Below, in pieces: positions 1 through 9,737 of a DNA stretch of 64,000 bases. The stretch covers positions 14,570,001 through 14,634,000 of the forward strand of contig JBHGNT010000016.1 in NCBI GenBank assembly GCA_043228905.1, written 5' to 3'. The notes under the pieces are model-generated. The model did no database searches. It was not told the DNA's origin and worked only from the letters and a program-made list of their open reading frames with translations. The position numbers and the translations under genes are program-made. The stretch's first letter is position 1, and each line of letters starts with the position of its first letter. This stretch comes from Azolla caroliniana (taxonomy: Eukaryota > Polypodiophyta).

Positions 1-1256
1 AACCGAATATCTTGACATGAGATAGATCCGGTTTTTTCCCATAGAACTTTTCACAGGGGGTAACTTCGTGCACTCCTGATGTTGTGCAACAATTCCTCAT
101 ATAAACGGCCATATTCGCCGCTTTGGCCCAATATGACTTTGGCAGATGTTTCTTATTCATCATTGCCCTTGCCAACTCAAGTATGTGCCGATTCTTGCGT
201 TTGGCTACTCCGTTCTGCTGAGGTGTGTGTCGGTAGGTTATCTCCCGCCGAATTCCTTCTTGTCGAAGGTATGTTGTAAAGGTGTCGGAGAAGGACTCCT
301 TGCCGCCATCCGATCGAAGACATCGGTCATGCCGACCAGTTGCCTTTTCAACTTCATTTTTGAACCTTTGGAAATGTCCGAACACTTCACTCTTCTGCTG
401 CATAGGGTAGATCGAGGTATGTCTTGAGAAGTCGTCGATGAACGTTACGTAGTACCGGCAACCACTGAATGTTGCCATCTAGGCTGGTCCCCATACGTCT
501 GAATGTATTACATCTAGGATCCCTTTGCTTGTGTTCCTCTCCTTTGGGAACGATTGTCGCTGTTGTTTGCTGAATTGAGAAGCTTCACATACGCTTGCAA
601 TTTCCTTTTCGGTGAAAGTCGGGAATCCGGTGACAACTCCTTTCGATTACATTCCCTTAAGCTTTTGGAGATTGATGTGGCCTATCCTCTTGTGCCACAA
701 CTCTATGTTGGCATCGGCTCTCTAGCCCTTGGCAGACATTGCCGAGTTCATCCCGTGAGAGTCGAGGATGAACATCAGACCTTCTCTCCGGCCGCGAGTG
801 ATAAATCGACCTTCTTTTTCAATGAAGCAACCTACATTGTTGAAGCAAACTTGCATGCCTTGGTCGACTATCTAGCTATCTGAGACCAAGTTCTTTGTTA
901 TTGTAGGAACATGTAGAACGTTCTTGATGTATGTTTGATTGCCTTCTTCCCCAAATGGGACATTGTTGATATGCTGAATGGGGTGAATTGTGTCATTTCC
1001 AGTTTCCACATAGCCAAGTCGTTTGGTCTTTCGTAGCTCCTTGAACCAATCCTCGTGGGATTTCATGTGGTTCGATGCGCCTAAGTCGACAAACCGTACA
1101 TCTTCTGGTTTGCAGGTGTTGGTTAACTTTGAGGCTGTCATCAAGTGCGCTCTGTGCCTCATCACAAACATTTCACCACAATTGTCGTAGTCAGAGTTGG
1201 AGGCGTAGTTTGTGAGTTGTCGACTTGTGGAGGCTGACTCACTCTTCTTTTTCCGA
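1..1256 (-). pseudogene. copia A protease and integrase core, broken
   Basis: The protease signature near 1070-1090 reads DLGASNH instead of DSGASNH, so the residue after the catalytic Asp is changed. The frame continues through the gag-pre-integrase segment (LWHKRIGHI) and the integrase core, including HSDVWGP and TFIDDFSR, which hold the first two catalytic Asp residues. The third catalytic residue is lost: the usual NGVAERKN reads NGVAKRKN near 195-220, Glu to Lys. Several stops interrupt the frame (near 485 and near 880). The integrase tail lies beyond the window. Confidence 0.85.
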
Positions 1257-2169
1257 CACTCTGTCTCATAGTGGCCGAATTTACCACAGTATCCACACTA
1301 AGAGAGATTGTTTTGTCGGTTGGGTCCGACCTGATTACTCCCCCTTCTTCCGGATGCTCCGCCTCGTGCGTTCGAGACGTATTGTCGGTAATAGAAGTTG
1401 TGTTCTCGGGGTTGCTCTTGGTTGTGTTGGCCTTGGCCAAATCGGCCTCTTCTTCCTCAACCTTGTCCTCTTCCTCCATCGAAGTTCGAATAGATTATTT
1501 GTCCTTCTTGGACATTGTTTTTTGTTCGAAAATGATTCTCCTCAAGCCACAACATCGATTGGAGACCAAAGAAGGAGGGAGGATTCTCCCTCGCGAGGAC
1601 AGCCGACCGGATGGCCTTGAACCGAGGTTCTAAGCCTCCGAGGCAAATCTGCACCATTTCATCATCGTCAATGCTACATTGATCGACCCAAGGGCATTGC
1701 ACAACTCCTTGATCTTCAAGGTGTAGTTGTCGATTGACATGTCCCTCTATTGTATACCGTTCAACTCTTGACAAAGTTGAAGCTTTCTTGCGGTCGTGTT
1801 GGCCGCGAAAATCTTCTTGAGGTTCCCCCACGCCTCCTTCGGCGTTTTGGCCTCTCGAAGGTGGTCGAGCATGTGATCATGGACGCATGATGCAAGGCAG
1901 TACAACACATGAATCGACACTTGCTCCCAAGCTGGGTAGTCGGCATGTGTTGGGTTGGGTTGATTCTCGTTTGCCCCTTCGACATAACTCCAATAGCCTT
2001 GGCTGACAAGGTATTGGTGCATCTTGTACTCCCAAGATGCAAAGTAAGTGTTTATGTCGAGCTTTTCGGTAGGAAAAGCGCTTCCCATTTGTTGTTCATG
2101 TTGAGCTTCTTCTTCTTCTTCTTCTTCTTGATGCGAATTGTACAGATGCCTGCTACAATGATCAGTCAA
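1257..2169 (-). pseudogene. copia A gag with zinc knuckle, frameshifted
   Basis: The N-terminal part (2169-1747) has the copia gag pattern: a leader with a run of Glu encoded by a CTT/GAA microsatellite, then EKLDINTYFASWEYKMHQYL and LKKIFAANTTARKLQL. A shift near 1750 moves the rest into another frame (1831-1457). The CCHC knuckle CGYCGKFGHYETEC is intact at 1257-1298 just before protease. This protein would form the particle shell and bind RNA; this copy cannot make it whole. Confidence 0.85.
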
Positions 2170-2236
2170 TTCTTGTCAAACACAGAATCGGGCACAACAC
2201 ACGCAGAGACGATGGGCTTTGATCAACCAACCACAC

Positions 2237-2248
2237 GCTCTGATACCA
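2237..2248 (-). promoter_or_regulatory. primer binding site of copia A (initiator tRNA-Met)
   Basis: On the minus strand the sequence directly after the LTR is TGGTATCAGAGC, the standard copia primer site complementary to the 3' end of initiator tRNA-Met. It fixes the inner end of the LTR at 2249. Confidence 0.9.
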
Positions 2249-2571
2249 TGTAAACAATCGAATAGATTTTGTGCAGTGGAGAGAGAGAGAGAGAGTGCTC
2301 ACTATTACAGAAAAAAAAGAGAACCGTATTACAAAGGAAGCAAGAAGTACCAACAGTTACAAAGAGAGGGAGAAGGTACTTATGTAGTCACCTTCTCTTA
2401 CTAAAACCGCTTCTTGGGAAAGAGGTCGTGTCTTAATTACTTAAAGAATATGTGTCATAGGACATTAACTTCTATGACACACTAGTTACTATACAAGGAG
2501 GTGGGTGTTCACACACTTGAGTGTCCTAGAGTGTGTTCCCACTCATGAGAAGTTGAGTTTGATTCTCAACA
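2249..2571 (-). repeat. 5' LTR of copia A
   Basis: On the minus strand this 323-bp LTR starts TGTTGAGAATC at 2571 and ends TTGTTTACA at 2249, abutting the primer site. It holds a GA/CT microsatellite near 2281-2296. The matching 3' LTR is outside the window, so no target duplication can be tested. Confidence 0.8.
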
Positions 2572-4262
2572 TTTAGTATGTGTTGAAGTTGTCGATGCTT
2601 GTTTTTCTCTTTCATCTATGGTACCCTCCATTTCTCCTACTATGTTAATTGTTAATTCCAACCCACTTTCTTCACTTGCCATATCTTTGTGATCCATGTT
2701 TGCTTGTTCCTCTATGTCAGTGTTGTCTAAAATTATGTAGGGCTCCCTTTCACTTCGCTTCTTGAAAGTCTTCACCCGTTTCCCGACTATAGGAATTCGT
2801 TGTACTGTTCCATCCAGCTCACATAATCGGTAAGTTCCATTGTTGAATACCTTTTGAACTTCGTATGGTCGAAACCACCTTTAAGCGAATTTCCATATCG
2901 AACAGTGTTGATGATCCAAATTGTTGTCGTAGTCTATCACCCAATTTTCTTCTTCGATCTTCTGTGGTCGTAGGCAGTGCTTTTTTCCGAATCGATGGTT
3001 GCTCGGGAATCGCACTTCCTGTTGTCATCGTACTGCATCCGCAACGTCCTCTAGTCTTCCTTCTAGTTGTCGTATCTGAACCGCTAGCAATTCTTCTCGA
3101 CTCATCTCTTCCTTCCATGGTAGCACCGTCCATGTCTCAATTGTGGTTTCCGTAGGCATTACTAGTGCTTCCCCGGTCATAAGTTCTCCTGGCATGTAAC
3201 TACTGGTCACAGAACTATGCATTGTGCGATCCACCCATAGAGCATATGGAAGCATTTGCGGCCAGATCTTCATCCTTCTGTCGCATGCTTTTGCCAGTGC
3301 TTTTTCAATTGGACTATGTCCTCACTCAATGTTCCCGTTGACTATGTCGTGGTTAGTGTCAACCATACTCCATGTTTAGCGAAGAAAGCCCTAGCTTTAT
3401 CGGACTCAAGTTATCCTCGATCCACAATTACTTGTCCTACACACATGTACCTATAGAACACTTCTTCCAAGAGAAATTGGCATACTGTAGAACATGTTTT
3501 CCTCCGTAGTGCCCAACCTTCTACTTGGTTCGCTAGATCCTCCCGAGCTAGCACCAAGTACTTCTTTTGTCCGATCCCGGGGAGCATGGCCATGATGTCG
3601 ACCATCCATTTGAAGTTGATTGTCGGTTAGAATGTCGGATGTAGTTCATCCTGGTGTTGAACTCCGGAGTAGATTTGACATTTCCCCCAGATTTCTATGT
3701 ACTTTGCTACGTCCTTGTACATATTTTTCCACTAATATTTTTGCTTGATCTTTGCAAATATTGCTTACATTCTCTGATGTCCAGCCCAATACGATTCATG
3801 AAATTCAAATATTATTTGTTTATGTTGTTCCTTTGTGCCAACTACCCGTAGTGGTATACCATTTTATCTTTGTGGCTCCCTCCAAATTAATCCATTGTTG
3901 AGGAAGAACTTTTGGACTTGTTGTTTCTTTTTCCAGATCTTGGCTCTCTTTTCTTTATTATCCGATGATTTCTCAATCTCTTGTAGCGTTCTTCTGATCA
4001 ACACGCTTTCTCCTTCGTATTCGGTCGCATCATCCATGCACCATCACTTCTCATCTAAATACTCCTCATGTAGTTGACATAAGGCGTATATGCTATTGTA
4101 ATCTACGGGGCACTCCCATCCCGTAACTTCCCAGATGTCATTTGTTGTGCTCCAGATTTTGTCAGAGTCGATTTTTATTAAGATTTCTAGCACTTCTAGT
4201 AAGAAAGATTCCTTCGCTCTAGATGTCTCACCTAGATGTATTCCTACGGTTGTTGCGTAATT
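2572..4262 (-). pseudogene. Ty3/gypsy integrase remnant M
   Basis: On the minus strand, from high to low coordinates, there is an HHCC-type region ending KCQIYSG (near 3690), then the core WMVDIMAMLPGIGQKKYLVL (3605-3550), VIVDRG with the second Asp (near 3415), and the C-terminal block WPQMLPYALWVDRT and SREELLAVQIRQLE (3273-3060). The tail LCELDGTVQRIPIVGKRVK lies near 2790-2830. These are standard gypsy integrase landmarks. Frames change several times and stops are frequent. Neither LTRs nor RT were recognised. The left edge is cut by copia A and the right edge meets a copia gag fragment. Confidence 0.8.
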
Positions 4263-4514
4263 GCATTTTGCCATTATCTCCTCCTCCAACAAGAGCAGGA
4301 ACAAAGGAACAGAAGTGGTGCTGACAATAGTTTCGGACCCTCCACAAGCAGGGGGAGTCAAGGCAGCGACGGATCGTTAGTATTGTGGCCAAAAGGGGCA
4401 TAGAGAGAGAGAGTGTTGGAGAAAGCAGGTTGATTAAAAAAAGAACAGATCGTGCCAAGATGATGTAGCTAGGCGTCACAGATTGCACTTTGGCAAGGAA
4501 AGGCTGTGACAAAT
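4263..4514 (+). pseudogene. copia gag C-terminal fragment N0
   Basis: A decayed zinc knuckle is readable at about 4365-4415 as YCGQKGHRERECWRK, with its first Cys mutated and a Trp codon turned into TAG. The stretch resembles the gag tail at 5640-5920 of the next unit. It runs directly into LTR N1 at 4515, with no protease, integrase or RT in between. It is the left end of a tandem gag-LTR series. Confidence 0.65.
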
Positions 4515-4929
4515 TGTTGTGCGAGCAAGCTCAACATGATCTGGATTGACTGAATAAGCCAAGAGTTGGATTGGTGTTCGGAATGAAGAGCTGGATTAGT
4601 GTCCAGATCTGAGTGCAACTGGTAGGCCATTAGAGGCCTACAATCCTAGCCTAGTACGTAGGCATATTTTCAGTAGTCACTGTCAGTCGCTCATTCGAGC
4701 ATTGAAGTACTCGTCAGTACTTCTGTCAGTCCTTTTAAGGACTTGTATAAGAGTGCTCTTTGAGCACGTTGTATGTACAAAGTATTGAGTTTCTTTTGAA
4801 TTAAGGTTTTGTTGTTTGCTCTCTCTGTCTCTCTCTCACCAACTCTTCATATTCCATTCCATGTGTTTTCTGTTGCTATCCAGTCGAGCCGGTTTAGGTT
4901 TGTTTAGTTTTTGCATATTCATCTTTACA
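4515..4929 (+). repeat. copia LTR N1
   Basis: This 415-bp LTR begins TGTTGTGCGAGCAAGCTCAA and ends CATCTTTACA. It matches LTR N2 (5924-6940 without its insertion) along its length, including the block AGGCCTA..CCTAGCCTAGTAC and the CAGTACTT..GTCAGTCCTTT motif. A decayed primer site (TGGTAATGGAG for TGGTATCAGAG) follows at 4930. Confidence 0.8.
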
Positions 4930-5923
4930 TGGTAATGGAGTGCGAGGGTTAGAACATCCTCTACCGCCAACAAGAGCCTTCAACACAAACAAAAACCTAA
5001 CACCCAGTAAGAACAGACAAGAAGAGAAATGGACAAAGGTATGGGAAGCTCGACAGAAACAACTATGCATCTTGGACATACAAGTTGCACTAATACTTGT
5101 TGGGACATGGATATTGGAGTTATGTCGAACGAGTAAATGATGCAGCACCGGATTCGACACAGGGTTTTCCAGCATGGCAACAATCGACAAGTTGAGTTCT
5201 CTACTGCTTTGCATCCAGTGTCAGTGATCAGCTATTGAGCTACATCAAGGATGCCAAGATACCAAAGAAGATTTTCGCCACGAGCACCACAACCAGAAAG
5301 TATCAGCTCAGGCAAGAGCTAAGCAACGTCCAACAATGAGGCATGTCAGTGGCATATTATACCACTCGGATCAAAGACATCTACGACTCTCTCGCCTCCA
5401 TCAATGTAACCATTGAGGAGGAAGAAATGGTGCAGGTATATCTTAGAGGATTGGTGTAGAAGTTTAGATCATTCCGGACGACGGTTTGCACGAGGGAGAA
5501 TATTCCGTCACTCTTCGAGTTGCAATTGATGCTTCTCATTGAAGAGAACCACGCAAGTGCGATGACGAGTATGCACACGGACAACAAGATGTTGTACACA
5601 GAGGAAGATAGACCCCATGGTTGGACGAGGTGGGTCAACACGCAATGGAGGTGGATGACAGGAGCAAAACCGAAGGCATAATTGAAATGCCGACAACAAT
5701 TCTAGACCCTCTAGAAACAAGGGGGAGTCAAGCGGTGCTGGAAACCAGCAACCCAAGCTTGACACGGAATGTTGGTATTGTGGCAAGAAAGTGTTGTAAG
5801 CGCAACGATTCAGACAAATCCGGATCTGGCAAGGACGAACACGGAAATCGGTAGCAGTTGCACTACGTTGAAGGAATGGAAAGGATCCAGAACCGGAAAG
5901 ACCAAAAAAAGGGTCAACCTTTG
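4930..5923 (+). pseudogene. copia gag-only internal region N1
   Basis: After the decayed primer site comes a copia gag reading NYASWTYKLH and LLGHGYWSYVE, then the middle and C-terminal gag (TTRKYQLRQELSNVQ near 5290-5330, then LRGLV near 5445) and the start of a knuckle, CWYCGKK, near 5770. The region then meets LTR N2 at 5924. Protease, integrase, RT and RNase H are absent, so this unit is LTR-gag-LTR. Several stops and shifts break the gag. Confidence 0.75.
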
Positions 5924-6940
5924 TGTTGAGTGGACAAGCTCAATGGGATTTGGATCAGTTGAGTAAGCAAGGGCCGGATCGGTATCCGGAGCGGAGAACT
6001 AGATAGGTACCCAGATAGATCGATATCTGGAACCTTGAGCCGGACTGTACTCCGAGATAGTGAGAACCGGTAGGCCATTGGAGCCTATGGTCCTAGCCTA
6101 GTACATAGGCATATGTCTTGGAGTCAGTGTCAGTCACTCGTATGAGCATTGAAGTACATGTCAGTACTTATGTCAGTCCTTTAAGGACTTGTATAAAAGT
6201 GTTCAAAGAGCACCTTGTATGTATAGAGTTGTTGGGAAACATGTCCCTCCGGATGGGAAGAGAAGTACCGTGTTGGCGAGTATGTCAATCGAGGCCAAAA
6301 CTGAAATCGAAATCGTAATCGAAAACCAAAATCGTTTCAGAAGACTATAATTGTATATAGTCTAAAATACCCTTGTGGGCTATACTTGTAAATAGCCAGT
6401 AAGCTGCTTTTGTTTATAAGCAACTAGGGCAAACTTTATAGAAAAGAGTGTAGTTGATCATTATTGTAAAGTTGGGACGAGGTAGTTGTCTTTGTAATCG
6501 TGAGAGAGAGAGAGAGAGAGAGTGAGAGTGTAACTCTGTAGTCGTTTGTTAGATGAAGCAGAACTCGAGGTCGTTGCCTCCGAGTTCCGTATATGTACTT
6601 CCTCTCTACTATAGTGATTTGTTTTTCTCGGCGTTGGTGGACCCCCGTGGTTTTTCCCATTTCGGGTTTTCCATGTAAAACATCGATGTCTTTGTGTCTT
6701 CATGTTTTTCTATCTGCGTACTAGTTCTAGATTTCTGCACACGAATACGAATGTGAAACTAGTTGGGGTCGGTCGATTCCTACAAAACTGTTATTATTTT
6801 GAATTGAGTTCATGCTCTTCTGCTCTCTTTGTCTCTCCCGTGTACCGTGTATTCTTAAGTTTCCATTAAACCTTCATTTTTGTTTTACTGTTGTTATCTG
6901 GCCGAGCCGGTTTATCTGCTTCTGCATATTAACTTTTACA
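5924..6940 (+). repeat. copia LTR N2, interrupted by a solo LTR
   Basis: The two halves, 5924-6229 and 6785-6940, together match LTR N1. The LTR starts TGTTGAGTGGACAAGCTCAA and ends AACTTTTACA, followed by the intact primer site TGGTATCAGAGC at 6941-6952. The split is made by the unrelated TGTTGGGAAACATG LTR. Confidence 0.8.
6230..6784 (+). repeat. solo LTR of the B-type copia family
   Basis: The sequence starts TGTTGGGAAACATGTCC and ends GATTCCTACA. It resembles the LTR of element B (7166-7672), with a shared GA-repeat, the phrase AGGTCGTTGCCTC and a CCCGTGGTTTTTCCC-type segment near 6645. No internal region is attached. The 5-bp flanks (AGAGT and AAACT) agree at only three positions, so the insertion is probably old. 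Confidence 0.7.
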
Positions 6941-7165
6941 TGGTATCAGAGCGTGAGGGTTGAGAACCTCTGCTGCCGAAAATTGCTCGAAACGGACAAA
7001 CCCTAATCACCGGTAAGGAACAAAAGGAAGATATGGACTAAAGCAGGGTGAGGTCGCTTCCCACAGAAAACCTCGACCGGAGCAACTATGTGTCCTGCTC
7101 GTATAAAATGCACTAGTACCTGCTGGGGCATGAATATTGGAGCTATGTGGAAGGAGCAAATGTAG
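6941..7165 (+). pseudogene. copia gag start fragment N2
   Basis: Following the intact primer site, the leader and first gag residues are readable near 7060-7160: a NLDRSNYV-like stretch, YLLGHEYWSYVEGAN. The reading stops where element B's LTR begins at 7166. Together with N0 and N1 it makes a gag-LTR-gag-LTR-gag series of one family. Confidence 0.65.
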
Positions 7166-7672
7166 TGTTGGGGAACAAGTCCATCTAAGTGGGATTTGGA
7201 TGAGAACCAGACGAGACGGATCAGATGAGCCGAAGGAAGGAACCGGATCAAATGGATCCAGAAGGAGTTCGCCCGAACCTGGTATGAGCCAACAAATAGG
7301 AACATATTAGTAAATAGTCCAAAAGTTATATAAGTATAAACATAACTAGGGCAACATTGTTATGAGTAGTTATCATCATTATTGTTGTACAGAGTGAGAG
7401 AGAGAGAGAAACTAAATCAGTTTCTGCTATAACCGCCTGAAGGCGAAGATACAGAGCTCGAGGTCGTTGCCTCTGAGTCTTATTTTGTTGTGCCCCTCCT
7501 CTATAGTGATCTTGTTCGGAGTTAGAGAATTCCCGTGGTTTTCCCCGATTAGGGTTTCCACGTTAATATCATGTGTCGACCCATTTCGACTTTAAGTACA
7601 TTAATCTTTATTTCTGTTCTATTTCTTCCACTGTGATTGAGACTTGGTTGTGGCCAAGCACTATTTACGACA
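7166..7672 (+). repeat. 5' LTR of copia element B
   Basis: The LTR starts TGTTGGGGAACAAGTCC and ends ATTTACGACA; ATC and then the primer site follow. It contains a GA repeat near 7390 and the conserved TCCCGTGGTTTTCCCC segment near 7530. The 3' LTR of B was not found. Confidence 0.8.
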
Positions 7673-7675
7673 ATC

Positions 7676-7687
7676 TGGTATCAGAGC
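7676..7687 (+). promoter_or_regulatory. primer binding site of element B
   Basis: TGGTATCAGAGC stands three bases after the LTR end and is the copia initiator-tRNA site. The gag start follows at 7718. Confidence 0.85.
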
Positions 7688-7717
7688 GAAGTTCTAAACT
7701 TCAAGCAAAGAAAGAAG

Positions 7718-8394
7718 ATGGAAGAGTCATTAGGTAGCATGTTCAAGCTCACCGGCTCCACCTACCCAGTCTGGAAGTCGAAGATGAGGGACATATTAGT
7801 GGTAAAAGATCTCTGGCTGCCGGTACAGTTTGGGGACAAAATACCAGACAAGATGGATGCCACGACCTGAGAAGTAATGCAGATGAAGATGACGGCATAC
7901 ATTCGATGCTTCATCGACATGAGCCTATACAATAACTTTAATGAAGAGAACCAAGCCAATGAGCTTTGGGAGAAGATTTTGGAAAGGAGAGGAATGTTGG
8001 CAATCATGACAACTGAAGAAGAGTTGTTGCTGCACCGAGGAGAGTGAGCTGCATCTTGTTAGCGACGAAATGACGTGGGTGGTCGACTTTGGCGCGTTGT
8101 TCCATCTAACCCCCGAACAGAAGTGTTTCTCATCTTACAAAGCCGGAGATCACGATTGTGTCTGGATGGGGAATGAAGGTGCGTGCTGAATTGTTGGCAT
8201 AGGAGATGTGTTGGTGATGACGTCAACGGGGTGCAAGTTGTTGAAAGATTTCTTACGCGTTCTAGAGGTTCAGTTGAACCTGATATCGGCCGGTCGGCTA
8301 GATGATGAAGGTTACATGGGTAGCATCTGCAATGGAGTCACGAAGTTCAACAAAGGAAGCCTTATCGTGGACCGAGCTCGGAAGATCAACATGT
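7718..8394 (+). pseudogene. copia B gag start and protease, internally deleted
   Basis: The gag begins MEESLGSMFKLTGSTYPVWK, a common copia gag opening, and continues through MSLYNNFNEENQANELWEKI after a stop at 7868. A deletion near 8030 removes the rest of gag and the zinc knuckle. The protease then reads WVVDFGALFHLTP near 8075-8110, with the Ser after the catalytic Asp changed to Phe, and continues to LISAGRLDDEGYMGSICNG. The frame stops at 8394, where C3 is inserted, and resumes at 36402. Confidence 0.8.
8391..8394. repeat. target duplication ATGT of C3 (left copy)
   Basis: ATGT at 8391-8394 is repeated at 36402-36405 on the other side of C3. Joining the flanks restores the copia B frame across the insertion point, which supports both the boundaries and the 4-bp length. 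Confidence 0.85.
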
Positions 8395-8822
8395 TGTCGT
8401 GAAGATTCACAGCCATAGTGAGAAAACCGGGGCTATTAGGAATATCAGCGGGGTGCGGTGTGAGCACTCCCCCTTGTATAAACATGTAAGATAATGGGAT
8501 ACCTTTATGGCGCCTGTTAGCTCGGTTGAGAGCTCGTACGTCCTAGGGGGTTTCACTTCTGCGTTGTCTCCTGTGCAAGACCCCACTCGGCACGACGAGC
8601 TCGCAAGCTCCTTGACCTATGGCTTGGCAACTGACCGCTGCTGTAACCTAATCTACCTCAGTCTGGCTCAAATCTGGAGTTGTATCTCACTCTTGTATAT
8701 ATATATATATATCTGTGTGTGTGTGTGTGTGAGGTTCTATGCATTTGTGTCGATGTCAGTGTCTTTGGAGATCTTTCTTTCCGTTTCTCTACATAAGTAG
8801 TGTGTTGAGTCTGTGTTGCACG

Positions 8823-8881
<59 letters not shown>

Positions 8882-9699
8882 CTCTGTTCGGTAGCCTTCG
8901 GTACACATCCGGAATCGCCCCGGTCTATGCCACAGTCAGCGCAACCGGGAACAAAGAGAGTCAGTCTCCCAATATAATATCTCTCTCATCCGAGACCCCC
9001 ATGGTCCTGCCTCTTTTCAACACGTTGTCGTGAAGAAAACCGTCCCTTAGCGCAATCGGTGCATAGTGCGCATGAACCGGCTCTTCACGCGTGCGTGCCC
9101 TTTAATGTATATAATAGAGAATTAGGTACAAAGGTATATCCTAGGTAGTTAGATTCGGTAGGTAGGAAGTTAATGAGGGAAACGGCTCCCTTCTTGAAGC
9201 TATAAAAGAGAGGGAGACGCGGGGAGAGGGGATCGCGCATTGAGGAGGATGAAGTGCTGTCGGACCGAAACCGAACGCTTCTCCTCTGTTCGTTCTCCAT
9301 CGCTCTTCTCTGTAGGTTTTCGGGAGGCTCGCGCTGCTTCGAGGAACGCCCGTGTGCTTCCGGCAGCACCTCCATCCTATCCACTTTTCGTGCGCAGACG
9401 AGGAGGCATCAACATCTGTTCGCCGGCCTGTTCGGTTGTAACTGCTTGCGTGCTCTGTTGTTTATTTGTCATTGGTTAATATACAAACATTCGTGTCTCT
9501 CTGTCTCTGTGTCCATTCGTGTCTTCCGCGTTGACGGGTCGTGTTCCTGTGTTTCTTTGCTCATACGTAACCGGGCGTCTCTCTCTTTCTCTTTCCCCTT
9601 CTACCACCTGCTCTTCGGTTCAAGACCCCGGTGGTCCCGCCTCGTTTCTCCACGCACGCGCGTAGTAACGCGACAACGTACTCGCGGATTACCGCGACA
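8395..9699 (+). repeat. 5' LTR of C3 (interrupted)
   Basis: The outer LTR covers 8395-9025 and 9676-9699 and matches the 3' LTR at 35551-36401, including GTGAGCACTCCCCCTTGTAT and a TATATA/GTGTGT stretch near 8697-8733. A CT microsatellite of about 50 bp lies at 8826-8876. The solo LTR inside it is described separately. Confidence 0.85.
9026..9675 (+). repeat. solo C-family LTR inside the C3 5' LTR
   Basis: This 650-bp copy begins TGTCGTGAAGAAAACC and ends GTAACGCGACA, flanked by ACGT at 9022-9025 and 9676-9679. A TATA box (TATAAAA) lies at 9201-9207. With no internal region and a perfect 4-bp duplication it is a solo LTR, left after recombination between the two LTRs of a full element. Confidence 0.85.
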
Positions 9700-9703
9700 T
9701 ATT

Positions 9704-9720
9704 TGGTGAACCCGACGTGA
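9704..9720 (+). promoter_or_regulatory. primer binding site of C3
   Basis: Four bases after the LTR end stands TGGTGAACCCGACGTGA. The same string follows the 5' LTRs of C2 (16135) and C1 (minus strand, near 23146-23162). It starts with TGG as tRNA-primed sites do, but I cannot name the tRNA. Confidence 0.7.
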
Positions 9721-9737
9721 AAGGACGACAAGGGAGG

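Larger units (their letters stand above)
1..2571 (-). mobile_element. Ty1/copia retrotransposon A, 5' part (runs off window)
   Basis: Read on the minus strand, the order is LTR (2571-2249), initiator-tRNA primer site, gag, zinc knuckle, protease and integrase. The integrase is cut by the left edge of the window, so RT, RNase H and the 3' LTR are not visible. The gag-PR-INT order is that of Ty1/copia. The element sits inside a minus-strand gypsy remnant that resumes at 2572. All frames contain stops or shifts, so it is a dead copy. Confidence 0.9.

Noticed and set aside
6225-6789. A 5-bp target duplication for the solo LTR at 6230-6784
   Set aside because: The flanks AGAGT and AAACT match at only three of five positions.
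8826-8876. CT/GA microsatellites as regulatory GAGA sites
   Set aside because: They occur in many LTRs here and vary in length. Nothing beyond simple repeats is shown.
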